Assembly (NCBI RefSeq): GCF_019636075.1
Contig: NZ_JAHBYG010000027.1
Coordinates: 1 to 55,345, forward strand
Source of the DNA: Ferrovibrio sp.
Lineage (GTDB): Bacteria; Pseudomonadota; Alphaproteobacteria; Ferrovibrionales; Ferrovibrionaceae
Direction: 5' to 3'
Length of the DNA: 55,345 nt
Shown in pieces: positions 34,208 through 41,532 of the stretch (positions within the stretch are counted from its first letter, which is position 1; the number at the start of each line of letters is the position of its first letter). The notes beneath the pieces were generated by a model. The model did no database searches, was not told the origin of the DNA, and saw only the letters and a list, made by a program, of their open reading frames with translations. The translations under genes and the position numbers were made by a program.

Positions 34208-34972
34208 CTATTCCGCAGGCAACCCACCGGCAAAGCGGATAGCCGGATTGCCCACAAAATCGTGCGGCCCGGTATGGGTTAGCCTGCTTTCGGTATCCAG
34301 CCAGACCTGCCCGCCCAATTTGCGCCAGCGCCGGCAGAAAGCGTAATCCTCGCTCAAGTAATGCCCGGTTTCTGGATCGATCATGCAATCGAATAATGCA
34401 TATTGCGCCCGCCCCACCCGCTGCCGGGGATAGACCAGCATGGCGCCATAGGCCAATTCGGGATAGGCCGCAATCATGCGTTCCAACGCGCCGCGCCGGA
34501 TCATCATGAAGCCGGTGCCGGCATAGGGCCCGGTCGCAAAGCCATCCCGCCATTCGCCCTGCTGGCCATCGAACGGCATACCGCAATAGCGCAGCGCCGC
34601 CTCGGCAGTACCCTCGTGACAATCGTTGCCGCGCTGGCGCTGTTCGCCTTGCGCCCAGTCATACACCTTCAGCGGATAGATACCGGCAACCACATCCTCG
34701 CCGAATCCCAGCAACCGTTCCACCTGCTGCGGCTGGAACGAAATATCCGCATCCACAAACAGCAGATGAGTGGCATCCTGACGATCCAGAAAAGCGGAAA
34801 CCAGGGTATTGCGGCTGCGAGTGATCAAGCTGTCATTGCCCAGCAGCGCCAGACTGACATCGAACGGGCGTTCGCGCGCATAATTCATCAGCGCGATCAC
34901 CGATTGCATGTATTGCTGATGCACCAGCCCGCCATAGCAGGGCGTGGCTAGAAATATCGAAGGCCGTTTCAT
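34208..34972 (-). CDS. GT-A-fold glycosyltransferase-like protein
   Basis: A 254-aa protein with a nucleotide-sugar-binding start (IFLATPCYGGLVHQQYMQSV), a metal-binding D-x-D at D74-A-D76 in LLFVDADISFQ, a TGFMMIRR acceptor-site segment and SEDYAFCRRW. This layout matches GT-A/family 2-like hypothetical glycosyltransferases found in alphaproteobacteria, but donor and acceptor are unknown and no sugar cluster surrounds it. ATG 34972 was chosen over a 12-codon extension. No membrane segment is predicted. Confidence 0.78.
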   Translation of the reverse strand: MKRPSIFLATPCYGGLVHQQYMQSVIALMNYARERPFDVSLALLGNDSLITRSRNTLVSAFLDRQDATHLLFVDADISFQPQQVERLLGFGEDVVAGIYPLKVYDWAQGEQRQRGNDCHEGTAEAALRYCGMPFDGQQGEWRDGFATGPYAGTGFMMIRRGALERMIAAYPELAYGAMLVYPRQRVGRAQYALFDCMIDPETGHYLSEDYAFCRRWRKLGGQVWLDTESRLTHTGPHDFVGNPAIRFAGGLPAE

Positions 34973-35107
34973 GCCCGCAGCTTTACGCCATCGCCGGCCA
35001 TGACGCACGGATCATAATGTAACACCTGCCGCACAAGAGTAACGCCTTGTTGCCGGTAGCCGAAACGTAGCGATGTTTCGTTCGGTAACCAACGGCGCCG
35101 CGGCCCA

Positions 35108-35143
35108 GGTCTATTCCATCAATTTGGTCTATTCCATCAATTT
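35108..35143 (-). repeat. Perfect 18-bp tandem duplication across the marR 3' end
   Basis: GGTCTATTCCATCAATTT occurs twice in direct succession (35108-35125 and 35126-35143), followed by GG of a third start. The coding-strand copy nearest the gene holds the last codons (Leu-Met-Glu-stop) of the MarR gene. The second copy lies just after the stop. This looks like a recent slippage event at the gene end. Confidence 0.9.
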
Positions 35144-35557
35144 GGCGATGGCGCTATCCAACGCCTGGCGCTCCTGCGGCGTGAGGCGGGCCAGTAATTC
35201 GCGCTCGAAACCCAGCGCCAGCGGCACGATCTCGGCATAAACCGCATCGCCCTTGGCCGACAAGGTGAGCAGGCTCTTGCGCTTGTCGCCGGCATCGCGG
35301 CGACGTGCGATCAGTTTTTTCTGCTCCAGTGCGGCCACCGCGCGGCTCACCGTCACCTTGTCCATCGCCGAACGCTCGGCCACTTCGTTGGCGGTAAGGC
35401 CCGGATAACGACCCAGATTGGCAATCACCCGCCATTCCGGGATGCCGATTCCAAACCGCTCGGCATAATGCCGCGACAACGCGCCGCTGATCCGGTTGGC
35501 CGCCACCGAAATCCGATAGGGCAGGAAATTTTCCAGCAACAACGGCGTTTTAGGCAT
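35129..35557 (-). CDS. MarR family regulator, probable repressor of hppD-hmgA-fahA
   Basis: A 142-aa MarR protein. The winged helix lies at about residues 35-100, with recognition helix segment SAMDKVTVSRAVAALEQKKLIARR and the wing DAGDKRKSLLTLSAKG. ATG 35557 (MPKTPLLLENF) has GGAG upstream; a TTG at 35599 would extend it into the operator region and is unlikely. It is divergent from hppD, and a near-perfect 18-bp palindrome lies 34 bp upstream of its start inside the hppD promoter. MarR proteins commonly repress adjacent aromatic catabolism genes and release DNA on ligand binding. Control of this operon is an inference from location. Confidence 0.88.
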   Translation of the reverse strand: MPKTPLLLENFLPYRISVAANRISGALSRHYAERFGIGIPEWRVIANLGRYPGLTANEVAERSAMDKVTVSRAVAALEQKKLIARRRDAGDKRKSLLTLSAKGDAVYAEIVPLALGFERELLARLTPQERQALDSAIAKLME

Positions 35558-35584
35558 GGTGCTCCGGTTCCGGCCAGGATCGCC

Positions 35585-35612
35585 TTGATTTAGTTTCAAA
35601 TGTAACTATCAT
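35585..35612 (+). promoter_or_regulatory. hppD promoter with palindromic operator in the spacer
   Basis: TTGATT (35585-35590) and TATCAT (35607-35612) are separated by 16 bases and fit a sigma-70 promoter reading towards hppD. The palindrome TAGTTTCAAATGTAACTA (35591-35608) fills the spacer; its arms TAGTTTCA and TGTAACTA match as inverted repeats at 7 of 8 positions. A bound MarR dimer would block RNA polymerase. GGAGGAG at 35651-35657 is the hppD ribosome site. Confidence 0.65.
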
Positions 35613-35664
35613 GTCCGGCAAATAACCGCAATCTTGGCATCTTCATTCCGGGAGGAGTATCACC

Positions 35665-36735
35665 ATGGCCGATCTGTGGGACAACCCGATGAATACCGAT
35701 GGGTTCGAATTCGTGGAATATGCCGCGCCCGAACCCGAGAAGCTGGCAGCCCTGTTCGAGCGTATGGGCTTCGTCGCCGTCGCCAAACACCGCTCGAAAA
35801 ACGTGACGCTGTTCCGCCAGGGCGATGTGAATTTCATCGTCAACGCCGAGCCGGAAAGTTTCGCTCAGAGCTTTGCACGCATCCATGGCCCCTGCATCTG
35901 CGCCATCGCCTTCCGCGTGAAGGATGCCGCCTTCGCCTATAAGCGCGCCGTTTCGCTGGGCGCCTGGGGCGTGGAAAACAAGGCCGGCCCGATGGAATTG
36001 AACATCCCCGCCATCAAGGGCATCGGCGACAGCCTGATCTATCTGGTGGACCGCTTCGGCCCCAAGGGTACGATCTACGATGTGGATTTCGTGCCCATCG
36101 AGGGGACGGAACGCAATCCGCCAGGCGTGGGCCTCACCTATATCGACCACCTCACCCATAATGTGCATCGCGGCCGCATGGGCGAATGGGCGGATTTCTA
36201 CGAACGCCTGTTCGGCTTCCGCGAGATCAAGTATTTCGATATCGAAGGCAAGCTGACCGGCCTGAAATCCAAGGCCATGACCAGCCCCTGCGGCAAGATC
36301 CGCATCCCGATCAACGAAAGCTCGGACGATAAATCGCAGATCATGGAATACCTGCATGCCTATCATGGCGAAGGCATCCAGCATGTGGCGCTCGGCACCG
36401 ACGACATCTACGACACCGTAAGCGCCATGCGCGGCCGCGACGTGCCGTTCCAGGATACGCTCAGCACCTATTACGACGGCGTGGATGCCCGCGTGCCCAA
36501 TCATGGCGAGAAGCTAGAGCGCCTGCGCGAGTTGAAAATCCTGATCGACGGCGCCCCCACCAAGGGCCAGGGCCTGCTGTTGCAGATTTTTACCGACACC
36601 GTAATCGGCCCGATCTTTTTCGAAATCATCCAGCGCAAGGGCAACGACGGATTCGGCGAGGGCAATTTCAAAGCCCTGTTCGAATCCATCGAGCTGGACC
36701 AGATCAAGCGCGGCGTATTGAAGGCCAACGCGTAA
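35665..36735 (+). CDS. hppD: 4-hydroxyphenylpyruvate dioxygenase
   Basis: HPPD converts 4-hydroxyphenylpyruvate to homogentisate with O2 and non-haem Fe(II). The 356-aa protein has two vicinal-oxygen-chelate halves. The C-terminal iron triad is H162 (YIDHLTHNV), H240 (GIQHVALG) and E320 (FFEIIQRKG). FEIIQRKGNDGFGEGNF is the characteristic C-terminal helix region. It is the first gene of hppD-hmgA-fahA; the gap to hmgA is 32 bp. Expression is probably controlled by the divergent MarR protein. Confidence 0.96.
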   Translation: MADLWDNPMNTDGFEFVEYAAPEPEKLAALFERMGFVAVAKHRSKNVTLFRQGDVNFIVNAEPESFAQSFARIHGPCICAIAFRVKDAAFAYKRAVSLGAWGVENKAGPMELNIPAIKGIGDSLIYLVDRFGPKGTIYDVDFVPIEGTERNPPGVGLTYIDHLTHNVHRGRMGEWADFYERLFGFREIKYFDIEGKLTGLKSKAMTSPCGKIRIPINESSDDKSQIMEYLHAYHGEGIQHVALGTDDIYDTVSAMRGRDVPFQDTLSTYYDGVDARVPNHGEKLERLRELKILIDGAPTKGQGLLLQIFTDTVIGPIFFEIIQRKGNDGFGEGNFKALFESIELDQIKRGVLKANA

Positions 36736-36767
36736 GTTTTTATCGACCAGTCAGGAGGAAACGCCCC

Positions 36768-37940
36768 ATGGCAAAGACTTGGATTCCGATGGTGCATAGC
36801 GAAGGCGAAGCCTCGCGCCAGGCCCATACCGCGCTGCCGAAAGGCACGTTCGAACGCGAGATGGGCAAGGAAGGCTTTTTCGGCCCGGCGGCGCATTTCT
36901 ATCACAGCAATCCCCCCACCGGCTGGATCGACTGGGATGGCCCGCTGAAGCCACGCGCTTTCGATACCACCAAATATGCCGATACCACGAATTCGCCCTG
37001 GGCTGCCAAGCCGCTGATGAGCAATGCCCATGTGAAATACCGCTTTGCCGCCATCGACAGCGCAATGGACCATCTGGTGCGCAATGGCGATGGCGATGAA
37101 TTGCTGTTCGTGCATGTGGGCAGCGGTGCGCTGTTTTGCGATTTCGGCCATATGCGCTATGCGGAAGGCGATTACATCATGTTGCCGCGCGGTACGATGT
37201 GGCGTCTGGAGCCCGACAGCCCCACCCGTATGCTGCTGATCGAGGCCACCAACGACAGCTACCGTCTGCCGGAAAAGGGTTTGCTGGGACCGCATGCGAT
37301 TTTCGATCCCGGCGTGCTGCAGGTGCCGACGCTGAACGATGCCTTCCGCGCCCAGCAAAGCAACAGCCAGACCTGGCGCGTGGTGATCAAGCGCCGCGAT
37401 ATGCTGTCCACGGTCACCTACCCGTTCAATCCGCTGGATGCCGTGGGCTGGAAGGGCGACCTCACCCCGGTGAAGCTGAACTGGCGCGATATCCGGCCGC
37501 TGATGAGCCATCGCTATCATCTGCCGCCCTCGGCGCATACCACGTTTCTGGCCAGCCGCTTCGTGATCTGCACTTTCGTGCCGCGCCCGGCCGAGATGGA
37601 TGCCGATGCGCTGAAGATTCCGTTCTTCCACAATAACGACGATTACGACGAGGTGATCTTCTATCACCATGGCAAGTTCTTCAGCCGCGACAACATCCAT
37701 CCCGGCATGATCTCGCTGCATCCCTGCGGCTTCCCGCATGGTCCGCATCCCAAGGCGTTCTCCATGGGCACCGCAGGCAACGCCAACGACGCCCCCACCC
37801 TCAAGATGATCGACGAGGTGGCGGTGATGCTGGATACCCGCGATGCGCTGGATGTGCTGCCCGCCGCCGAACAGGTGGAATTCACCGGTTATGTGGCAAC
37901 CTGGAACCCGCAGGGCTTCCGTCAGCAAGCCGCCGAATAA
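36768..37940 (+). CDS. hmgA: Homogentisate 1,2-dioxygenase
   Basis: A cupin dioxygenase that opens the homogentisate ring to maleylacetoacetate. It is 390 aa, shorter than the roughly 430-450 aa classical HmgA, with a trimmed N-terminal region. Probable iron ligands are H288 (PFFHNND), E295 (DYDEVIFYH) and H324 (FPHGPHP), and SLHPCGFPHGPHP is a conserved motif of the active site. Ribosome site AGGAGG lies just upstream of ATG 36768. Position between hppD and fahA supports the assignment. Confidence 0.92.
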   Translation: MAKTWIPMVHSEGEASRQAHTALPKGTFEREMGKEGFFGPAAHFYHSNPPTGWIDWDGPLKPRAFDTTKYADTTNSPWAAKPLMSNAHVKYRFAAIDSAMDHLVRNGDGDELLFVHVGSGALFCDFGHMRYAEGDYIMLPRGTMWRLEPDSPTRMLLIEATNDSYRLPEKGLLGPHAIFDPGVLQVPTLNDAFRAQQSNSQTWRVVIKRRDMLSTVTYPFNPLDAVGWKGDLTPVKLNWRDIRPLMSHRYHLPPSAHTTFLASRFVICTFVPRPAEMDADALKIPFFHNNDDYDEVIFYHHGKFFSRDNIHPGMISLHPCGFPHGPHPKAFSMGTAGNANDAPTLKMIDEVAVMLDTRDALDVLPAAEQVEFTGYVATWNPQGFRQQAAE

Positions 37941-37967
37941 TCATCCATAAAATTCTGGAGTAACGCG

Positions 37968-38954
37968 ATGAAACTCGCCTCCCTGCGTCATGGCCGCGAT
38001 GGCCGCCTCGCCCTGGTCAGCCGCGACCTCACGCATATGCTGCCGGTGGATAGCCTGGTCCCCACCTTGCAATTGGCCTTGGATAGCTGGGCCGTGGCAG
38101 CGCCCAAGCTGCGCGATGCCTATGATGCGCTGAATGCCGGCAAGGCCGGCGGCGCGTTGGCGTATGATCCCGACAAGCTGGCCTCGCCGCTGCCGCGCGC
38201 CTATCAATGGTGCGATGGTTCGGCCTATCTCAATCATGTGGAACTGGTGCGCAAGGCGCGCGGGGCTGTGATGCCGCCGGAATTCCTGCACGATCCGCTG
38301 ATGTATCAGGGCGGCTCGGACGATTTCCTGCCGCCGACCGCCGATATTCCGGTGGCCGACGAAGCCTATGGCATCGACCTGGAAGGCGAAGTGGCCGCCA
38401 TCACCGACGATGTGCCGATGGGCGTTTCGGCCCAGGCGGCGGCTGGCCACATCAAGCTGCTGATGTTGGTGAACGACGTATCGTTGCGCAACCTGATCCC
38501 GGCGGAACTCGCCAAGGGCTTCGGCTTCTTCCATGCCAAGCCCTCCAGCGCCTTTTCGCCGGTCGCCGTTACGCCCGACGAATTGGGCGATGCCTGGCAG
38601 GATTGCAAGATCAAGCTGCCGCTGCACAGCCATATCAATGGCCAATGGTTCGGCTCGCCCAATGCCGGCGACGACATGCAGTTCAGCCTGGCGCAGTTGG
38701 TCGCCCATGCCGCCAAGACCCGCAATCTGCGCGCCGGCGCCATCGTCGGCTCGGGCACGGTGTCGAATTTCGATGCCACGCGCGGTTTTTCCTGCTTGGC
38801 GGAAATCCGCATGATCGAGACGATCAATGAGGGCAAGCCGAAAACCGGCTTCCTGAAATTCGGCGACCGCGTGCGCATCGAGATGAAGGATGCCAACGGC
38901 GCCTCCATCTTCGGCGCCATCGAGCAGAAAGTGGTGAAATACATCGCGCCCTAA
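37968..38954 (+). CDS. fahA: Fumarylacetoacetate hydrolase family protein (fumarylacetoacetase)
   Basis: A 328-aa FAH-fold enzyme that splits fumarylacetoacetate to fumarate and acetoacetate, the last step of tyrosine catabolism. The metal-binding residues are visible as E139 and E141 in GIDLEGEVAAI and D170 in LLMLVNDVSLR. GSGTVSNFDATRGFSCLAE and the C-terminal GASIFGAIEQKV are family segments. It has GGAG upstream of ATG 37968 and follows hmgA by 27 bp. The message ends near a long perfect hairpin at 38978-39009. Confidence 0.93.
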   Translation: MKLASLRHGRDGRLALVSRDLTHMLPVDSLVPTLQLALDSWAVAAPKLRDAYDALNAGKAGGALAYDPDKLASPLPRAYQWCDGSAYLNHVELVRKARGAVMPPEFLHDPLMYQGGSDDFLPPTADIPVADEAYGIDLEGEVAAITDDVPMGVSAQAAAGHIKLLMLVNDVSLRNLIPAELAKGFGFFHAKPSSAFSPVAVTPDELGDAWQDCKIKLPLHSHINGQWFGSPNAGDDMQFSLAQLVAHAAKTRNLRAGAIVGSGTVSNFDATRGFSCLAEIRMIETINEGKPKTGFLKFGDRVRIEMKDANGASIFGAIEQKVVKYIAP

Positions 38955-38977
38955 CCGGGACACCGCAACCAGTGCGA

Positions 38978-39009
38978 CCTAGGCGCCCAGATCCACCTGG
39001 GCGCCTAGG
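38978..39009. terminator. Perfect 13-bp hairpin between fahA and a convergent gene
   Basis: CCTAGGCGCCCAG (38978-38990) pairs with CTGGGCGCCTAGG (38997-39009) across the loop ATCCAC. It starts 23 bp after the fahA stop and contains the stop codon and last codons of the minus-strand gene. It lacks a U-tract on either strand, so it is a terminator-like or RNA-protecting hairpin, not a textbook intrinsic terminator. Confidence 0.55.
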
Positions 39010-39626
39010 CTGATGGCCGGCGCGCTGGGCGCGGACGAAACCGTATTCCTCACGCTATTGCCGCTCGCGGGAAGGCCGGCGGTGCGCTCGTTGCCGCTGC
39101 CGCGATCCGATTGCGTCTCGCGCGCCGGATCGCCACGCCCATTGCGCTCCGTATCGCGGTCCTTGTCGCGCTCGGAAACCCGCCTAGTCTGCTCCCTATC
39201 GCGCTCATCGGCGGCGCGCTCGTCGGCAGCACCGGGCGCCAGGGCCGCTGGATTAGGCACCGGACGTGGCGGCGTGGCCAGTTCCTGCAAGGGACGCAGA
39301 CTCTGTTGCACAGCCTGATAAGCCTGCGCGGCACGTGAAGCGCTATCGGCTGCAGAAGTGGCATTGCCGGCGGCTGCGGAAGCGGCATTGCCAGTCTGCT
39401 CCGGCGATGCGTAATTGCGGAGCGCCGAATCCTGCAAATCCGAGAAGGTGCTTTGCGCCACCTGGGGCCGGTCGAAGCGCAGCAATGCCGAAGACCGCTG
39501 CTTCGCCTGCTCCTCGGGCGACTGCAACGGTGTCGGCAGGACAGCATTCTGCTGGGCCAGTTTTGTCGCCGCGGGTGATCCCGGAAGAAGCGCAGGCAGC
39601 AAGCTGCCCGAAACGGCGGTGACCAT
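38979..39626 (-). CDS. Disordered hypothetical protein rich in Ala, Pro, Arg, Asp and Gln
   Basis: A 215-aa protein with no recognised domain. The first 90 residues are Ala/Ser/Gln-rich, and residues about 100-135 are Pro/Ala-rich. Residues about 134-180 are a highly charged, Arg/Asp/Glu-dominated region with ERDREQTRR and RDKDRDTER. It ends in a small hydrophobic motif (AISLGAQVDLGA). No signal peptide or membrane helix is clear. ATG 39626 lies inside an 18-bp near-palindrome. The composition fits an intrinsically disordered linker or binding protein. It may be real because the frame is open and well placed between convergent genes, but homology is unknown to me. Confidence 0.6.
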   Translation of the reverse strand: MVTAVSGSLLPALLPGSPAATKLAQQNAVLPTPLQSPEEQAKQRSSALLRFDRPQVAQSTFSDLQDSALRNYASPEQTGNAASAAAGNATSAADSASRAAQAYQAVQQSLRPLQELATPPRPVPNPAALAPGAADERAADERDREQTRRVSERDKDRDTERNGRGDPARETQSDRGSGNERTAGLPASGNSVRNTVSSAPSAPAISLGAQVDLGA

Positions 39627-39642
39627 GGTTAATATTTACCAT
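39625..39642. promoter_or_regulatory. Near-perfect palindrome over the start of the disordered protein
   Basis: ATGGTTAATATTTACCAT has arms ATGGTTAAT and ATTTACCAT matching at 8 of 9 positions. It overlaps the ATG of the minus-strand gene. The minus strand reads TTAACCAT, resembling a CtrA half-site of alphaproteobacteria. A regulator bound here would block initiation. The function is a guess. Confidence 0.3.
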
Positions 39643-39669
39643 GATCCGGCCTTTTTGGGCAGAGCCCGT

Positions 39670-40338
39670 TTAAGCTGTGCCCAATGCGCGGTCAGACACG
39701 AAAGGGTTGCTGCGCTTTTCTTCCCCGAAGGTGGAAAGCGGGCCATGGCCGGGCACGAAAGTAATATCGCCGCCCAGCGGAAACAGCCGGTTGCGGATGG
39801 CATTGATCAGGTCGGCATGATTGCCGCGCGGGAAGTCCGTACGGCCGATCGAACCGCGAAACAGCACATCGCCCACCAGCGCCACCTTGGAGGGGGCATG
39901 GTAGAAAACCACATGCCCCGGCGTATGGCCCGGGCAGTGCAGCACATCCAGGGTGAAATCCCCCAGGGTCACCGTGTCGCCCTGTTCCAGCCAGCGGTCA
40001 GGCGTGAAGCTGCGGCTGGGCGGAAAGCCATAACGCTGCGCCGAATCAGGGATATTGTCGATCCAGAAGGCATCCTCGCGCTGTGGCCCTTCAATCGGCA
40101 GGCCCAGCTTTTCGGCCAGATCGGCCACCGCGCCAGCATGGTCCAGATGGCCATGGGTGACCAGCAGCTTCTCCAGGGTCACGCCGTTGCGCTTGGCCGC
40201 CGCCAGCAGCATGTCGGGCTCGCCGCCGGCATCCACCAGAGCGCCGCGCATGGTATTGGGATCCCAGATCAGGCTGCAATTCTGCTGAAAAGGCGTAACC
40301 GGCAGGATTTCTATATGCAGGCGCGGATCGTGGGGCAT
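39670..40338 (-). CDS. MBL-fold metallohydrolase (glyoxalase II-like)
   Basis: A 222-aa metallo-beta-lactamase-fold protein with the di-metal motif THGHLDHAG at residues 61-69. Later metal-binding positions are in [28 protein letters not shown] and VPGHGP. The length and [13 protein letters not shown] segment match the YcbL-like glyoxalase II subgroup, which hydrolyses S-D-lactoylglutathione or related thioesters. ATG 40338 (MPHDPRLH) was chosen; the frame extends 27 codons more but without family similarity. It is divergent from aroQ across about 185 bp. Confidence 0.87.
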   Translation of the reverse strand: MPHDPRLHIEILPVTPFQQNCSLIWDPNTMRGALVDAGGEPDMLLAAAKRNGVTLEKLLVTHGHLDHAGAVADLAEKLGLPIEGPQREDAFWIDNIPDSAQRYGFPPSRSFTPDRWLEQGDTVTLGDFTLDVLHCPGHTPGHVVFYHAPSKVALVGDVLFRGSIGRTDFPRGNHADLINAIRNRLFPLGGDITFVPGHGPLSTFGEEKRSNPFVSDRALGTA

Positions 40339-40523
40339 GGGGGCGATATAGCAGGCCGGCGTTTCAGCCGCCACCGGCTTTTTCACAAGAATTAATCGTG
40401 AATAATGCATCCCTCGCAACCTGCCCGACCCGTCCCCATATGCTGCTGGCCGCCCAGGCTGTTGCCGGGGCGGGGCGGAATGGTGTAGGGCAGACGCTTC
40501 GGAAATTGGTGGGCAGGCATTTC

Positions 40524-41003
40524 ATGGCTCAGGCGGCCGGACAAACTGGCGGTAAACGGAAAGCGGCAAAACCGCTGATCTTTGTGTTGAACGGTCCGAA
40601 TCTGAACCTGCTGGGCCAGCGCCAGCCGGAAATCTATGGCCGCGATACCCTGGACGATGTGGAAACCCTGTGCCGCTTCACCGCCGACCGGCTTGGCATG
40701 GATGTGGATTTCCGCCAGAGCAACCATGAAGGCGAGTTGGTGACCTGGATCCACGAAGCCCGCCTGAAGGCAGCCGGCATCGTGATCAATGCCGGTGCCT
40801 ATACCCACACATCCGTTGCCCTGCTGGATGCCCTCAATGCCGCCGACAAGCCGGTGATCGAGGTGCACCTGTCCAACATCTTCAAGCGCGAGAGCTTCCG
40901 TCACCATTCCTATGTGTCGCCTGCAGCCCGCGGCGGCATTTTCGGTCTCGGCCCAAAGGGATACGCGCTGGCGCTGGAAGCGCTGGCCGATATCATCGCC
41001 TGA
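40524..41003 (+). CDS. aroQ: Type II 3-dehydroquinate dehydratase
   Basis: AroQ dehydrates 3-dehydroquinate to 3-dehydroshikimate in aromatic amino acid synthesis. The core begins at [20 protein letters not shown], with catalytic Y38, followed by QSNHEGELV and [17 protein letters not shown], and the [18 protein letters not shown] substrate-binding segment with H116. ATG 40524 gives 159 aa with a short basic leader. Earlier in-frame starts to 40398 would add 42 residues not expected in the family. It starts the aroQ-accB-accC-aat run. Confidence 0.95.
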   Translation: MAQAAGQTGGKRKAAKPLIFVLNGPNLNLLGQRQPEIYGRDTLDDVETLCRFTADRLGMDVDFRQSNHEGELVTWIHEARLKAAGIVINAGAYTHTSVALLDALNAADKPVIEVHLSNIFKRESFRHHSYVSPAARGGIFGLGPKGYALALEALADIIA

Positions 41004-41028
41004 TTTAGCAAAGAAGAGGATTTCCACG

Positions 41029-41514
41029 ATGGCGTCCACCCCCGCCAAGGACAAGAAGCCTGCCGAAAGCCGCATCGATCAGGACATGATCCGCGACCTG
41101 GCATCGCTGCTCAACGATACCGGCCTGACCGAAATCGAATGGAGCGAAGGCAACCTGAAGGTCCGCGTGGCCAAGACCGTGCAGGCCGTGCAGGCCTCGG
41201 TCGCCCTGCCTGCCATGGCTGCCGCTGGTGCGGTTGCCGCCCCGGCTGTCGCTGCCGCCGCTGATGATGCCGCCAGCCATCCCGGCGCGGTGAAGTCGCC
41301 GATGGTGGGCACCGCCTATCTAGCGCCGGACCCGACCGCTGCGCCTTTCGTCAGCGTGGGCAGCAATGTCTCTGCCGGCCAGACCCTGATGATCGTGGAA
41401 GCCATGAAGACCATGAACCCGATCACCGCCCCCAAGGGCGGCCGGGTGGCACGCATCCTGATCGAGAACCAGCAGCCGGTCGAATTCGGCCAGGTTCTGC
41501 TGGTTATCGAATAA
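41029..41514 (+). CDS. accB: Biotin carboxyl carrier protein of acetyl-CoA carboxylase
   Basis: AccB carries CO2 on biotin between AccC and the carboxyltransferase for fatty acid synthesis. The 161-aa protein has an N-terminal dimer segment, an Ala/Val-rich linker (residues about 57-82), and a C-terminal biotinyl domain. The biotinylated lysine is K127 in EAMKTMN. The thumb region is SPMVGTAYLAPDPTAAPF. GAGGA upstream of ATG 41029 is the ribosome site. It lies 25 bp after aroQ and 18 bp before accC. Confidence 0.97.
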   Translation: MASTPAKDKKPAESRIDQDMIRDLASLLNDTGLTEIEWSEGNLKVRVAKTVQAVQASVALPAMAAAGAVAAPAVAAAADDAASHPGAVKSPMVGTAYLAPDPTAAPFVSVGSNVSAGQTLMIVEAMKTMNPITAPKGGRVARILIENQQPVEFGQVLLVIE

Positions 41515-41532
41515 GCCGGTCGGGCATCCCGC

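Noticed and set aside
34208..34972. Polysaccharide biosynthesis cluster around the glycosyltransferase-like gene
   Set aside because: Neighbours are DedA and MarR/hppD; no other sugar-related genes are adjacent.
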